This document shows, piece after piece, positions 34,473 through 43,868 of a stretch of DNA of 64,000 bases. Both the position numbers and the translations under genes were made by a program. Below the pieces are notes generated by a model. It searched no databases and was not told where the DNA came from. It saw only the letters and a program-made list of their open reading frames with translations. Within the stretch, counting starts at the first letter, position 1, and each line of letters begins with the position of its first letter. This DNA comes from Desulforamulus reducens MI-1 (GTDB lineage Bacteria > Bacillota > Desulfotomaculia > Desulfotomaculales > Desulfotomaculaceae): contig NC_009253.1 in the NCBI RefSeq assembly GCF_000016165.1, forward strand, positions 3,483,484 to 3,547,483, read 5' to 3'.

Positions 34473-34666
34473 TTCAGCTCTGCCGGGCATTAACCCATGG
34501 GGGGTTGCTACTTTTTCTACCAATTTTAGTTCCACTCTCTCCCTAGTATAAAATGACATCGTTTGTACTAAACATCGCCATATCTTAGACAACACTCTTT
34601 AGATAAATCTTATCATATTTTTATTATGCATATTATACCCAATGTTTTTCGATCTGATAAAAAATA

Positions 34667-34688
34667 AGCATGGTTTATTAACCACGCT
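34667..34688 (-). terminator. Intrinsic terminator outside the transposon ATPase
   Basis: Stem AGCGTGGTT / AACCATGCT with one mismatch, followed on the minus strand by TATTTTTTATC. Confidence 0.7.
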
Positions 34689-34886
34689 ATTACTTTCATA
34701 TTAAGTTGTTCAATGGTTAGTTAGCATCTTCCTATAATTTGTCAATTCTCAAATTAAATCATCCAGGATTCTTAAATTAAAAACTCTCTGTTTTATATAG
34801 TCCTATCAAAAATTATTAAATTGTAATGGCAATAATCAGTCTGTTTATCAAATTAAAATAGATTCGTTCCTCTAGGAATATAAAAA

Positions 34887-34915
34887 ACGCCGGGATGATA
34901 AAACCACCACAGCGT
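34887..34915 (-). terminator. Terminator after transposon ATPase gene
   Basis: Imperfect stem ACGCTGTGGT / ATCCCGGCGT followed on the minus strand by TTTTTTATA; 20 bases after the stop. Confidence 0.7.
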
Positions 34916-34934
34916 CTCCAAAGATTGAGTCTGT

Positions 34935-35735
34935 TCAAATATTAAGTTCATTTTGGGCCTGGTAAACTACCTCTTCATCAATTTGCCTTAACTTTTTGTA
35001 ATAAGCGTAAAGCAGACAATTAGTAACTAAATTGTTAATTAACCGTGGTAAGCCTTTTGTTGTGGCATAGATAGCGTCAATTGCTGAATCGGTGAAAATC
35101 TCTTCGATTAACCCTGCTTGCTTTAATCGGCTGGTGCAATAATCTCTAATTTCTTCAGGTTTTAACCCCTGCATAATATGTTTCACTACCAAACGTTGCC
35201 TTAGTGGGTTATTGATGTTGAGTGATAACTTAGATCGAATTAAAGGTTGTCCTGCTAAGACAAGAATAAAGGGATTTTGCGAGTCCATTTTAAAGTTAAA
35301 AATGAGCCTTAAATCCTCTAACAACTTGTTTGAAGCTAAATGTATTTCATCTAAGATAATTACCGGCGTAATCCGGCGTTCATAGTACATAGAATTGATA
35401 GCGCCCTGAATTTGACGGAAAATAGCTACCTTTTTGTGTTTAGGTTGCTCACCAAGTTCTAAGGCAAGTCCCTGATAAAATTCCAACACAGTAACAGTCG
35501 CCAAAGAAAAATAACAATGCTTGTAGAGAGCTGGGTTTAACTCATTAACAAATTTTCTCAAAGCTGTTGATTTGCCAGCACCTGGTTCACCTGCAACTAA
35601 CCCGATTCCACGGGTACTTTGCAAATATTTTAACCTCGATTCTAGTTCCAATAAGTCTTGGCTAATAAATAATTTGTCCGCCGGTACTTCTTTAGAAAAA
35701 GGGTTAAACTTAAGTCCAAAGAATTGTGTAAACAT
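34935..35735 (-). CDS. AAA ATPase of Mu/Tn7-like transposon (ExeA/TniB-like)
   Basis: ATPase of 266 aa. It starts with the ExeA-type FFGLKFNPFSKE, then Walker A VAGEPGAGKSTAL near residue 45 and Walker B VIILDEIHLAS near 125; arginine-rich sensor motifs follow (NNPLRQRLVVKH). In related elements this subunit picks the target and activates the integrase, like MuB or TnsC/TniB. The start overlaps the stop of the integrase C-terminal fragment by one base, as in an operon. The gene itself looks intact. Confidence 0.88.
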   Translation of the reverse strand: MFTQFFGLKFNPFSKEVPADKLFISQDLLELESRLKYLQSTRGIGLVAGEPGAGKSTALRKFVNELNPALYKHCYFSLATVTVLEFYQGLALELGEQPKHKKVAIFRQIQGAINSMYYERRITPVIILDEIHLASNKLLEDLRLIFNFKMDSQNPFILVLAGQPLIRSKLSLNINNPLRQRLVVKHIMQGLKPEEIRDYCTSRLKQAGLIEEIFTDSAIDAIYATTKGLPRLINNLVTNCLLYAYYKKLRQIDEEVVYQAQNELNI

Positions 35736-36134
35736 TAGCGATCACCTACTTCTCTTGACGATTGTTTAAGTTGGTCATCAATTTGAGCATAAGAAATACT
35801 AGGAGTTGCTTTCTGTTCCGACGTTTCAACCGATTCCAGTAACTCCTGTGATGACTGAGATTGCCGACCTCGACCCTTTCTTTTAGCCCTAGCATTGTCA
35901 AAAAAATTTACTTGTCTGGCCTCACCAACTTTCATACCATCCCGGTATAATAAAATTGGTTGGTTTGAATTAGCTAACCAATCTGGGTCGTACCGTACCT
36001 CTAGTCGTGAATTGGCTAAGCTTTGCTCCGTTTCATAAAGAATAGATTCAACAGACAGGGTCGCATCATGATTAACTTTTCTGGTAACGCGCAATAAAAA
36101 ATGCTCCTCTAATAATTGGGGGTTGGCTAAAAAA
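35735..36134 (-). pseudogene. Mu-type integrase, C-terminal fragment
   Basis: This frame begins at the IS1380 insertion and encodes the C-terminal beta-barrel of a Mu-type DDE integrase (DPDWLANSNQPILLYRDGMK, VGEARQVNFFDN) and a basic acidic tail. It has lost its start because the insertion separates it from the catalytic part at 37835-38814. Joining the two across the element, keeping one TTAAT, gives an uninterrupted frame: HNIN then FLANPQLLEEHFLL. The ATPase gene still follows it directly. Confidence 0.9.
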
Positions 36135-36139
36135 TTAAT
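36135..36139. repeat. 5-bp target duplication of IS1380, left
   Basis: TTAAT directly next to the IS left end; the same word is at 37835-37839. IS1380-family elements make 4-5 bp duplications. Confidence 0.85.
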
Positions 36140-37834
36140 CCTGAATCCGTAAAGTAATTTTCTGCCTCACCCCATAATTTATAGGGAAATGAAGGAATAT
36201 GTAGAAATATACATCTAATCGATATTTCTAATCTTCACCTCAGGGGTGCAACATGAAAAAGATAAGAAACAAGAAAATCAAAACCAAAAACAGAGACGAT
36301 GATAGGCTCACTATCTTTGAAATTGAACAAGGTGACGAAGAGCTAACCACCCATTCGGGCTTAGCTCTTATCGGAGCCTTACTGACTAATACCAAGATAA
36401 AAACACGACTGAACAATACAATGTCTGCTGAACAAAAGAAACCCCATATTTCTAATGGAAGTGTTGGTATTGCCTACATTGGCTTGTTATGCCAAGGCAA
36501 GAGTGATTTTGACCACATTGAACCCTTTCGAGAAGATAATTTCTTTGCAATCTCGTTAAACATCAAAGAGACACCGTCAAGCCCAACCCTTCGCCAACGA
36601 TTAGATATGGTTGCTAAAGATAAGCAATGGAATAATATCCTGTTGGAAGAATCTGCGGGGCTAATCAAAAAAACAAATGCACCACTAACCCCAGTGTACC
36701 TGGGTCAAGAAAATAGAGCTTATCTTCCACTAGATATTGATGTGTCTCCCTTTGATAACTCCAACACCAAAAAAGAAGGGGTCTCCCGCACCTACAAAGG
36801 CACCGATGGTTACGCTCCCATCTTTGCATATCTAGCAAAGGAAGGTTATTGCGTAAATACTGAGCTACGCCAAGGGAGTGAACATTGCCAAAAGAACACC
36901 TCAGAATTCGTTGCCGAAAGCATTCGCTATGCCAGAAAAATTACCCAGTTGCCTTTGCTTTTAAGGATGGACTCAGGCAATGACAGCGCTAGTAATATTG
37001 AAATTTGCTTAAATGATGATACTAAGGCTGATTTCATTATTAAGCGAAACCTTCGCAAAGAAACCCCTGAAGGGTGGCTACTATTGGCAAAGAACAATAA
37101 AGATATTTACTGCCAGGAACGTGAAGGTAAAAAAGTCTACTATGGTTCCATGATGAAATACAAAAAGGAGCTGAAAAGAGAAATCAGGGTAGTTTACAAA
37201 ATTACCGAAAGAACCTTTGGTAAAGATGGCCAGATATTTCTCGTACCCCAGGTGGAGGCAGAAACCTATTGGACCTCATTGCCAGACCCTCCACATGTAA
37301 TCGAAAGACTATACCACGAACATGGCACCAGTGAGCAGTTTCACAGCGAACTTAAGACAGACCTGGATTTAGAAAGACTGCCCTCTGGCAAATTTGACAC
37401 TAACAACCTAATACTACATTTTGGAGTAGTGGCCTACAATCTGTTGCGCATGATAGGACAATCAACAACTAGAATGCAGCATGTGCCCTTGCGAAAGCAG
37501 GCAGAACGCCGTAGGATTAGGACGGTGATTCAGAACTTAATCACGTTGGCATCACGGTTAGTTTCACATGCAAGAAAGAAGAAATTACGATTTGGAAAGC
37601 ACAGTCCCTGGTTTGAAACATTTAAACAAGCTTACTCTGTGTGTTTAGCAAGATAGAAATATCCACAGAACGATAAAACTTTGCACTAAAAGGAGTGCTT
37701 AGATTTTTATTGCCAAATTTAAGCTCAATACTATTGAGAGATTCATTAAATGCTAGTGGCAATTCTTAAAATATAAATTTTTACATATTTTACTGAAAGA
37801 TAAGGTTACAGAATAGGTAACTCACGGATTCAGG
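36140..37834 (+). mobile_element. IS1380-family insertion sequence, complete
   Basis: A 1695-bp element bounded by inverted repeats beginning CCTGAATCCGT (11 perfect bases at each end) and by a TTAAT duplication. It carries one transposase gene in plus orientation. Typical IS1380 length is about 1.7 kb. Intact ends and gene suggest a recent insertion into the Mu-like integrase gene. Confidence 0.93.
36253..37656 (+). CDS. IS1380-family transposase
   Basis: Transposase of 467 aa with a DDE core: the first Asp in DIDVSPFDNSNTKKEG near residue 160, the second in LLLRMDSGNDS near 240, and Glu in HEHGTSEQFHSELKTDLD near 365. The N-terminal lysine-rich part and THSGLALIGALL segment are typical. 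Full length with start ATG 36253 (CAGGGG upstream). It has no visible lesion, so the element may be active. Confidence 0.93.
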   Translation: MKKIRNKKIKTKNRDDDRLTIFEIEQGDEELTTHSGLALIGALLTNTKIKTRLNNTMSAEQKKPHISNGSVGIAYIGLLCQGKSDFDHIEPFREDNFFAISLNIKETPSSPTLRQRLDMVAKDKQWNNILLEESAGLIKKTNAPLTPVYLGQENRAYLPLDIDVSPFDNSNTKKEGVSRTYKGTDGYAPIFAYLAKEGYCVNTELRQGSEHCQKNTSEFVAESIRYARKITQLPLLLRMDSGNDSASNIEICLNDDTKADFIIKRNLRKETPEGWLLLAKNNKDIYCQEREGKKVYYGSMMKYKKELKREIRVVYKITERTFGKDGQIFLVPQVEAETYWTSLPDPPHVIERLYHEHGTSEQFHSELKTDLDLERLPSGKFDTNNLILHFGVVAYNLLRMIGQSTTRMQHVPLRKQAERRRIRTVIQNLITLASRLVSHARKKKLRFGKHSPWFETFKQAYSVCLAR

Positions 37835-37839
37835 TTAAT
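37835..37839. repeat. 5-bp target duplication of IS1380, right
   Basis: TTAAT matching 36135-36139, next to the IS right end. Confidence 0.85.
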
Positions 37840-38814
37840 ATTATGGACTTGAGCCATAAAAAAATCTAATGGACTCATATTTAAAGCACTATGGGTCTTG
37901 CGCTGATAATCTTCCTCCAGCCATTGCCAAAAATATAAATTTAGTTGGTCTAAACTTTTTAATTTAGTGGGGTCTAATCTAGATAAAAAGCGTTGCCTCA
38001 CAGTATGAAAAAACCTTTCAATTTTACCCTTAGACGTAGGGGTGAAAGGTTCTGTATGAATTAACGAGCAACCTAATCCAGCACAAAGCATATTTAGTTG
38101 ATCACTACGATAAACTTTTCCGTTATCTGTATAGATCATTTTGGGAATTCCTCGTTTTAGAACAGCCTCTTTCAAAGCTACTCGAAGAGCTACGAAGTTT
38201 TGAAAAAAGAAGAATTGTGCATGTGTTATCAACCTGGAGGCATCATCGATAAATGCGATTAGGTAGGCTTGTTTCTTTGATTTACCTATACTAATATATG
38301 GACCAAACATAATATCAGTTTGCCATAATTCATTAATTCTTTGGTGAGAAAAACGTTTAAGTTCCTTCTCACCAGGGTTTTCTGGATCTTTACCTGCAGC
38401 CAGTTCAGGATTAGCGACCAGAAAACGGTAAAAAGTCGCTCGTGACAACTTTTCCGGAAGAATAACTTTATCTTTAACTAACTCTTCATAGAGCAGTGCG
38501 CTAGTAATCCGTGGCATTTGGCTTCTTTTCTTACGAATTTCATCAGCAATCTCTAGGCTTACCTTTCGGCTTTTACCCTTATCCGATCGGTAACCTGGCT
38601 TTAATGAGTCTAATCCCCCACGACGATAATCACTTAACCAACACATAAGAGTTTTTGGGGAATACATCCTGAATCCATAATAGGGCATATCAATGGGCTT
38701 AACACATATAGTTTCGAAATAATCCTTTTGGTTTTTAACCTGGCCATTTAGTACTGGACTAATCAAAGAAAATTTCTTAAGAGCAATACTTTCCCTATCT
38801 TTGGCTGTGAGCAT
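37835..38814 (-). pseudogene. Mu-type DDE integrase, N-terminal and catalytic fragment
   Basis: Fragment of about 325 aa. It contains a helix-turn-helix region (residues 45-120), and an integrase (rve) catalytic core: Asp in ELWQTDIMFG (about 167 from the ATG at 38814), Asp in IYTDNGKVYRS (about 230) and Glu in SKGKIERFFH (about 266). It ends in sequence from the IS (LNP then stop). GGAGGTG precedes ATG 38814. Its C-terminal half is at 35735-36134. Without the barrel domain the enzyme should be inactive. Confidence 0.9.
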
Positions 38815-38977
38815 AACAAAATACACCTCCACCTGTGTGTTAACTGTCAGAGGAGGTCTAACCGGTTAAACTTCTCCCACAAACTGCATAATACCACCGA
38901 GCAATAGCCTTTCCTACGCAAAAGTTGTGTTTTTGCCTTCTCCACCAAAATTTAAGTTTAAAACTACTTTCAGTAGG

Positions 38978-39559
38978 TTAAGCTAATTTGCGAGAAGCCA
39001 TAAAAGTGTTATTGGATTGTGTGAAAAACCTTGTGGAGAAGGCCTGGATTTGACCGAATCCAGTTTTCACAATAATTAACACCTTTCGGGCTTCTTTTTT
39101 TATGTCATCTTCCTTTGGAAGAATTACCTGAGGCATCATTTGACGTAGTACTGCTTTGATAAATTTAAGGTTAGCTTTAAATCTACGGCGGTAAAATTGC
39201 AGATGTTGTCTTTGCCACTGTAACCTTGATGTTAATACTTTTAAAAGAGGAATTAGGTTTAAATAATGCCACAGTAGAGCCAAGAAGATCGTTACCAAGG
39301 AATACTGAAAGTATGGTAAGCAAAATGACGGCAGATAGGAAAAAGTATGGCCACAATACTTACAATAATATCGACGAATTAAGATGCGACCATTAAAACC
39401 AAGGGTTATTACATTGCGAATGTAGTATCCGTGAGGCCTGGGAGGTACAGGGATTTTGCAATCTGGATGTAAGCAAGTATGTGGCTTCGGAAAGGAATAT
39501 TCATAACCACATTGATAGTATTGTTTTGGTGTGGTCTTAGAATCAAAAATAAGTTGCAT
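38978..39559 (-). CDS. DUF6431-like Cys-rich transposon protein
   Basis: Protein of 193 aa. The N-terminal third has two cysteine clusters, CGYEYSFPKPHTCLHPDCK and YYCKYCGHTFSYLP, forming a zinc-binding region; the rest is helical and basic. This arrangement resembles DUF6431 proteins that precede Mu-type integrase and ExeA genes in Firmicutes. It may bind DNA. ATG 39559 has GAGGTGAT upstream. It is the first gene of the transposon and appears intact. Confidence 0.72.
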   Translation of the reverse strand: MQLIFDSKTTPKQYYQCGYEYSFPKPHTCLHPDCKIPVPPRPHGYYIRNVITLGFNGRILIRRYYCKYCGHTFSYLPSFCLPYFQYSLVTIFLALLWHYLNLIPLLKVLTSRLQWQRQHLQFYRRRFKANLKFIKAVLRQMMPQVILPKEDDIKKEARKVLIIVKTGFGQIQAFSTRFFTQSNNTFMASRKLA

Positions 39560-39706
39560 GATGATAATCACCTCGCAACTCAAAATACCCAATTAGGACT
39601 AAAATTATATGAGAAAAAATACTCAAATTAATTTAGTGCTTAAGCTATTCGCAGATTAGTTAATCTGATAATTATTGAGCCTATATAGCTAGATTAAATT
39701 GCTAAT

Positions 39707-41707
39707 CTACAATAATTGATCTTTGATAAAATCCGGAGCATTTGCTGCTTTAAAGCTACCAAAGCCTATGTTTACGTGCCCTTCTGTATAAAATCCAATG
39801 ATATAATCTTGATTCTCCCCATCCCACACTTCTGAATAGTTTCTTAAACAAATCTCAATCTGGTCTTTATCCTTGATTTCTAATCGTTTTGTACCTTTTG
39901 TATCCAGCCATTCTCCATTTCTCCGCTTTGCTTCCCATTGTTGTGTACTTTCTAGTTTTTCTACCACAATATAATCAATCTCCTCCGGGAGGATTCTTGC
40001 ATTTTTTAGATAGCCCTTGTCCTTTAACCATGCTTCAAAGTTGCCATAGGATTTCTCCCAAGAAGTATAGATTTCTCTTCTGTCCTTGTCCATCTCTCCT
40101 TTTCGGTATTTTTTCATTTTATCATCGGAGATCAAAAGACGGATGCTTGCCCATGCTGTTCTGTGGTCTGTCATCTGCTCATAGGTCTCAGCTTCAATAT
40201 CCTGTTTTAATATATGGAGGGCTTCTTTAATCTCCTCTGGATTTAGGATAACAGCTTCCTTCGTGTCTTGTCGATCCAGGGACGGTTGAATGGTCATTTT
40301 TTCAACATCCGAAGCGGCTACCCTTAAAGCATCATAATAGAACTTTTTATATTCTTTGGATTCATAAATGGGTTTTAAATATTGGGTGTAACAATCATCA
40401 TTAATGGAATAACCCCGGGTTATCTGGCTGCCATCCCTTAGGTGATAAACTAAAACCCTTTCTCTGGTTGATTTTTTATTACCATATTTGTTTTGCAATT
40501 TATCCTTTATCAGTTGCTGATGCAGGAGATATATATTTTTTATATTTGCCCTATCCACATATAATTTTTGCCCATTCTCAAATTCATAGAAGCCATTGCC
40601 AAAACTTATACTTTTAATCTCATTCACCTCGGGAAGCCGCCTCTCATAGCCCATCAGATCAAAATGCAGGCCCAAGAATATTACTATGATCACACCAGCA
40701 TAAATACCATAGTCCTTGATATTCTTGAAAACAAAAAAGGTTTTTTTCAGTACCATCTCTGCAACGTAATAACCAATCAGCGAACCAAAAACATAGCCAA
40801 ATATAATCCAGTTTATGTTGTGCTGGGTATGATAAAAATAAGAACCTGCCACTAACATGGTACATAGGGTGACACCAAATTTAAAAACCCAGCGAAAATG
40901 CTGAAAGGCAATGGTCTGAGAAGCTGTCTCTAACTTTCTTTTATCATATAAAAATTGAGCTAGAAAATACAAACCAAGGCAAACTATAATGTAGGTGGCT
41001 ATTTCTCCATTCCCCATCTTATTAGTATCATTGAAGCCATCCAGAAGCCTAACTATCGGGGAAAGCTTCTCCTCATTGATCTGCCAATTGTAAGCAAAAC
41101 CATACAGGAAAATATTCAGTGAATCCGTTAACAGTACAGTCAGGCCCAGGGGTAAAAATAGGAATATGGTAGCAATAATGCCTTGAACCACTGACATGCC
41201 CACCAGCATGCCTACAAAAACGCAAACAAAAAAGATCGCCAATTCTGTCAGGATTATAAAGCCTGCCCATATAGCAATGTCTAAAATGTTAAAATATGCG
41301 CCCAAATCTAAGGTCTGATTTAAGATTAATGAAATAAATGCCGTCAGCAAAACCGGTAAAATCAACAATATAAGGCTTGTTAAAATGTGAGTTCTATATA
41401 AGACCTTTCTTTTAATGGGTAAACTGTGCATCATATCTGATGAATTTTTCACCTGCATATAACGAAAGATAAAAATACCCATGAAAAGTGAAACGACCAG
41501 AACTAATACCCCTTGCATATCTCCGCCATTAAGATAAAATAACTCTTTTATAACGGTGTAATCTGGATCTTCTTGGCCATAGGTCATTAAAATGTGTAAC
41601 GGTACGACGAAGAACAAGGCGAGGGTATACAAAATGCCGAGCCAACTAAACCTTTTAAGATCATCCATAAAAACGCCTTTATTAAATAATGATGTTTTCA
41701 ATGGCAT
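39707..41707 (-). CDS. ABC transporter permease (YtrC/D-like, large extracytoplasmic domain)
   Basis: Membrane protein of 666 aa. About eight to ten hydrophobic segments fill residues 15-370; a hydrophilic domain covers 380-666 and resembles the DUF6449-type domain of multi-drug or peptide-sensing ABC exporters (ENGQKLYVDRANIKN, GSQITRGYSI). The start ATG 41707 has GGGAGG upstream and overlaps the ATPase gene by 26 bases. It is the third gene of a GntR-ATPase-permease operon. The transposon ends just beyond its stop. Confidence 0.8.
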   Translation of the reverse strand: MPLKTSLFNKGVFMDDLKRFSWLGILYTLALFFVVPLHILMTYGQEDPDYTVIKELFYLNGGDMQGVLVLVVSLFMGIFIFRYMQVKNSSDMMHSLPIKRKVLYRTHILTSLILLILPVLLTAFISLILNQTLDLGAYFNILDIAIWAGFIILTELAIFFVCVFVGMLVGMSVVQGIIATIFLFLPLGLTVLLTDSLNIFLYGFAYNWQINEEKLSPIVRLLDGFNDTNKMGNGEIATYIIVCLGLYFLAQFLYDKRKLETASQTIAFQHFRWVFKFGVTLCTMLVAGSYFYHTQHNINWIIFGYVFGSLIGYYVAEMVLKKTFFVFKNIKDYGIYAGVIIVIFLGLHFDLMGYERRLPEVNEIKSISFGNGFYEFENGQKLYVDRANIKNIYLLHQQLIKDKLQNKYGNKKSTRERVLVYHLRDGSQITRGYSINDDCYTQYLKPIYESKEYKKFYYDALRVAASDVEKMTIQPSLDRQDTKEAVILNPEEIKEALHILKQDIEAETYEQMTDHRTAWASIRLLISDDKMKKYRKGEMDKDRREIYTSWEKSYGNFEAWLKDKGYLKNARILPEEIDYIVVEKLESTQQWEAKRRNGEWLDTKGTKRLEIKDKDQIEICLRNYSEVWDGENQDYIIGFYTEGHVNIGFGSFKAANAPDFIKDQLL

Positions 41708-42581
41708 AGCCGATCCCTCCCATCTCATAGATAAATATTTCTTCCAGGGTCAAGGGTAAAATATCTAAAATCATTGGATTATGTTTATTAAACTGTTTTG
41801 TAAGCTCCTCTTTATTACCACGAATAATAAAAAGCTTCACACTGCCCCGAATCTCTTCATATAAAATTTGGGCATCCTGCAAAATTTGCTCAGGCACATC
41901 TTCTTTAAAGGCCACCTGAATTTTATGTACATCAGACTTAAGGTCATCTAGCTCTTTCTCTAAAACCAAGGTGCCCTGGTGCAAAATACCTATGGTGTCA
42001 CAGAGATCCTCAAGTTCTCTTAAATTATGGGAGGAAATTAAAACGGTCATTTCTCTCTCTGCCACATCTTGAATGATTAGGTTTTTTACTTTCTGCCTCA
42101 TGACAGGGTCCAGACCATCCAAAGGTTCATCTAAAATCAAATATTCAGGCATGGTAGACAAAGCAAGCCAAAAGGCTACTTGTCTTTGCATCCCCTTAGA
42201 GAGTCGATTGATTTTTTTATTAATATCAATACCAAAGGCCTCTTTTAGCTTATTAAAACGTTGCTGGTTCCAGGAAGGATAAATATTACTATAAAACTTT
42301 GCCATATCCCTTACGGAGTAGGTAGAAAAAAAATACAATGCATCTGGGATGAAAATAATTTTTGCTTTGATCTCCACATTCTCAAAGACCTCTTGTCCTT
42401 CAATACAACAGGTCCCCTGATCTCCCTGATAAACGCCCACCATGGTTTTGAGGAGAGTGGTTTTCCCTGCCCCATTGGACCCCACTAAACCATAAACAGA
42501 ACCTTTATTTACCTTGATGTTAACATTTTTTAACGCTGCCAAATCCTCAAAGGATTTACTTAAATCTTTTATTTCGATCAC
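41682..42581 (-). CDS. ABC transporter ATPase (YtrB-like)
   Basis: ATPase of 299 aa with Walker A GLVGSNGAGKTTLL, signature LSKGMQRQ and Walker B YLILDEPLDGLDP, the export-type class seen next to YtrA regulators. Start is GTG 42581, one base after the stop of the GntR gene and with GGAGGGGAG upstream. It should energise the large permease in export or in signalling cell-wall stress. Substrate unknown. Confidence 0.92.
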   Translation of the reverse strand: MIEIKDLSKSFEDLAALKNVNIKVNKGSVYGLVGSNGAGKTTLLKTMVGVYQGDQGTCCIEGQEVFENVEIKAKIIFIPDALYFFSTYSVRDMAKFYSNIYPSWNQQRFNKLKEAFGIDINKKINRLSKGMQRQVAFWLALSTMPEYLILDEPLDGLDPVMRQKVKNLIIQDVAEREMTVLISSHNLRELEDLCDTIGILHQGTLVLEKELDDLKSDVHKIQVAFKEDVPEQILQDAQILYEEIRGSVKLFIIRGNKEELTKQFNKHNPMILDILPLTLEEIFIYEMGGIGYAIENIII

Positions 42582-42582
42582 T

Positions 42583-42963
42583 TCATTCTCCCCTCCTAAC
42601 GGTACTCTCGACCTGTGAAATTATAGCCATAATTTCTTCATGCTTCATCCCCAGATACATGGCCTCCGATAGAATTTTTATCAAATCTTCCTTTAATTTT
42701 GCTAGTTTCTCGTTATTTTTCTGGTGGTCAATCCTGGCTACAAAGCTTCCTTTGCCTGGTAGGGAGTAAATATATCCCTGCCTTTCTAGCTCTCTATAGG
42801 CCTTTTGAATGGTGTTGGGGTTGATGGTTAATTGTTGAGACAGGATGCGTACAGAAGGCAGTTGCTCATCTGTTTTTAAAACTTCATTGATAATTGATTC
42901 CTTAATTTTTTCTACCAACTGTTCGTAAATGGGTAATCGACTTCTTAAATCTAAATCAAACAT
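42583..42963 (-). CDS. GntR-family regulator, YtrA subfamily
   Basis: Short regulator of 126 aa: a GntR winged helix (SRLPIYEQLVEKIKESIINE, then LTINPNTIQKAYRELERQG) and a minimal C-terminal helical tail, as in YtrA proteins that repress their own ABC exporter operon. GGAAGGGGGG precedes ATG 42963. A TACTAGTA palindrome at about 43003-43010 lies near the expected promoter. Confidence 0.9.
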   Translation of the reverse strand: MFDLDLRSRLPIYEQLVEKIKESIINEVLKTDEQLPSVRILSQQLTINPNTIQKAYRELERQGYIYSLPGKGSFVARIDHQKNNEKLAKLKEDLIKILSEAMYLGMKHEEIMAIISQVESTVRRGE

Positions 42964-43317
42964 CGGCTCCCCCCTTCCGTTACATCTGTATTATCTATAT
43001 TACTAGTATTAGTACGGTTACATTATAGATCTCCGTTTTGGATTTGTAAAGACTTAGAGCAAATGAAATTTGTTTAGGGTTTTCAGACTAAATATAAGAG
43101 ACCCTGAATAGGGTTCCACCCTACGGCTTGTCCTCTTGCCTGCTGCACCCTTTAATCTTAGCATTTTTAGCAAAACAGATATTAGGTTAATTTCTTTATG
43201 CAATATCACTCCAAGTATATTGACGCCGCAAATCTTCCGTGTTAAAATAATATTTTTTTAAATTTAACTGTTTATATGATATACTTAATAAGTTATCCTA
43301 AATAGGAGGTGGACTTA
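42964..43317. other. Divergent regulatory region with possible structured RNA
   Basis: This 354-base gap separates the GntR operon from carD. It holds a short palindrome near 43003 and a GC-richer block at about 43095-43160 whose minus strand contains AGGGTGGAACC, a T-box-like word. No stem I of a T-box is evident. No gene seen. Confidence 0.45.
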
Positions 43318-43785
43318 ATGTTTCAAATTGGCGATAAAGTTTTTTATCCTATGCACGGGGCCGGTGTTATTGAAGCAATTGAAGAAAAGGAGATACTTGG
43401 GAATAAACAACTTTATTATGTAATGCAGATCAGAAACATGCAAGTAATGTTTCCTATGAAGTCTGACATACCACTTAGACCTGTTGTGGATTTAGATATA
43501 TTAGACGTCTTATTTACGACTTTTAATGAAGAGGCACTAGATCTAACCCTCAAGCCAAACCAAAGATACCGTAGTAATATGAATAAAATGAAAAGCGGGG
43601 ATATTTACCAAGGGGTTCAGGTCATCCGTGACCTAATACTCATGAGTAAAAAAAGGACTCTTGCCACCGGGGATAAAGCAATGTTAGATAATGCGCTACA
43701 AATCTTAATTAGTGAACTTGTATTAGTAAAAGGAATTACTGAAGAGCAAGCCGTTGATTTAGTAAACGGGGTTATTAATCATTAG
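43318..43785 (+). CDS. CarD-family transcription factor
   Basis: RNA polymerase-binding protein of 155 aa. The N-terminal Tudor-like domain shows FQIGDKVFYPMHGAGVIEAI and the C-terminal part is helical (GDIYQGVQVIRDLILMSKKR, one residue short of the helix), matching CarD/CdnL. These stabilise open promoter complexes, often at rRNA and stress promoters. AGGAGG lies seven bases before ATG 43318. It is monocistronic and shares a bidirectional terminator with the cold-shock gene. Confidence 0.88.
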   Translation: MFQIGDKVFYPMHGAGVIEAIEEKEILGNKQLYYVMQIRNMQVMFPMKSDIPLRPVVDLDILDVLFTTFNEEALDLTLKPNQRYRSNMNKMKSGDIYQGVQVIRDLILMSKKRTLATGDKAMLDNALQILISELVLVKGITEEQAVDLVNGVINH

Positions 43786-43826
43786 GTAGGTACCGCTGGA
43801 AATAAAACTCTATATTTTAAAAACAA

Positions 43827-43863
43827 AAAACTGCCTCTAACAAATGTTAAGGGCAGTTTTTTT
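43827..43863. terminator. Bidirectional terminator between carD and csp
   Basis: Stem AAAACTGCC / GGCAGTTTT with inner AACA/TGTT pairs; T runs lie on both strands (TTTTTTT on plus, TTTTTTG on minus). Confidence 0.9.
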
Positions 43864-43868
43864 ATCAA

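Larger units (their letters stand above)
34596..34934. other. AT-rich gap holding transposon left end
   Basis: About 340 bases without a gene. It holds two minus-strand terminators (34667-34688, 34887-34915) and must include one transposon end and the mqnB promoter. Words such as TCAAATTAA recur (34751, 34849), but I could not fix the transposon boundary. Confidence 0.5.
34935..39559 (-). mobile_element. Mu/Tn7-like transposon core, interrupted by IS1380
   Basis: Three same-strand genes: a DUF6431-like Cys protein, a DDE integrase (now split) and an AAA ATPase. The given ends are gene limits; true ends lie within 34600-34886 and 39593-39709. AGATTA/TAATCT repeats at 39652-39667 and 39691-39708 may be transposase sites at the right end. 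Confidence 0.75.
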
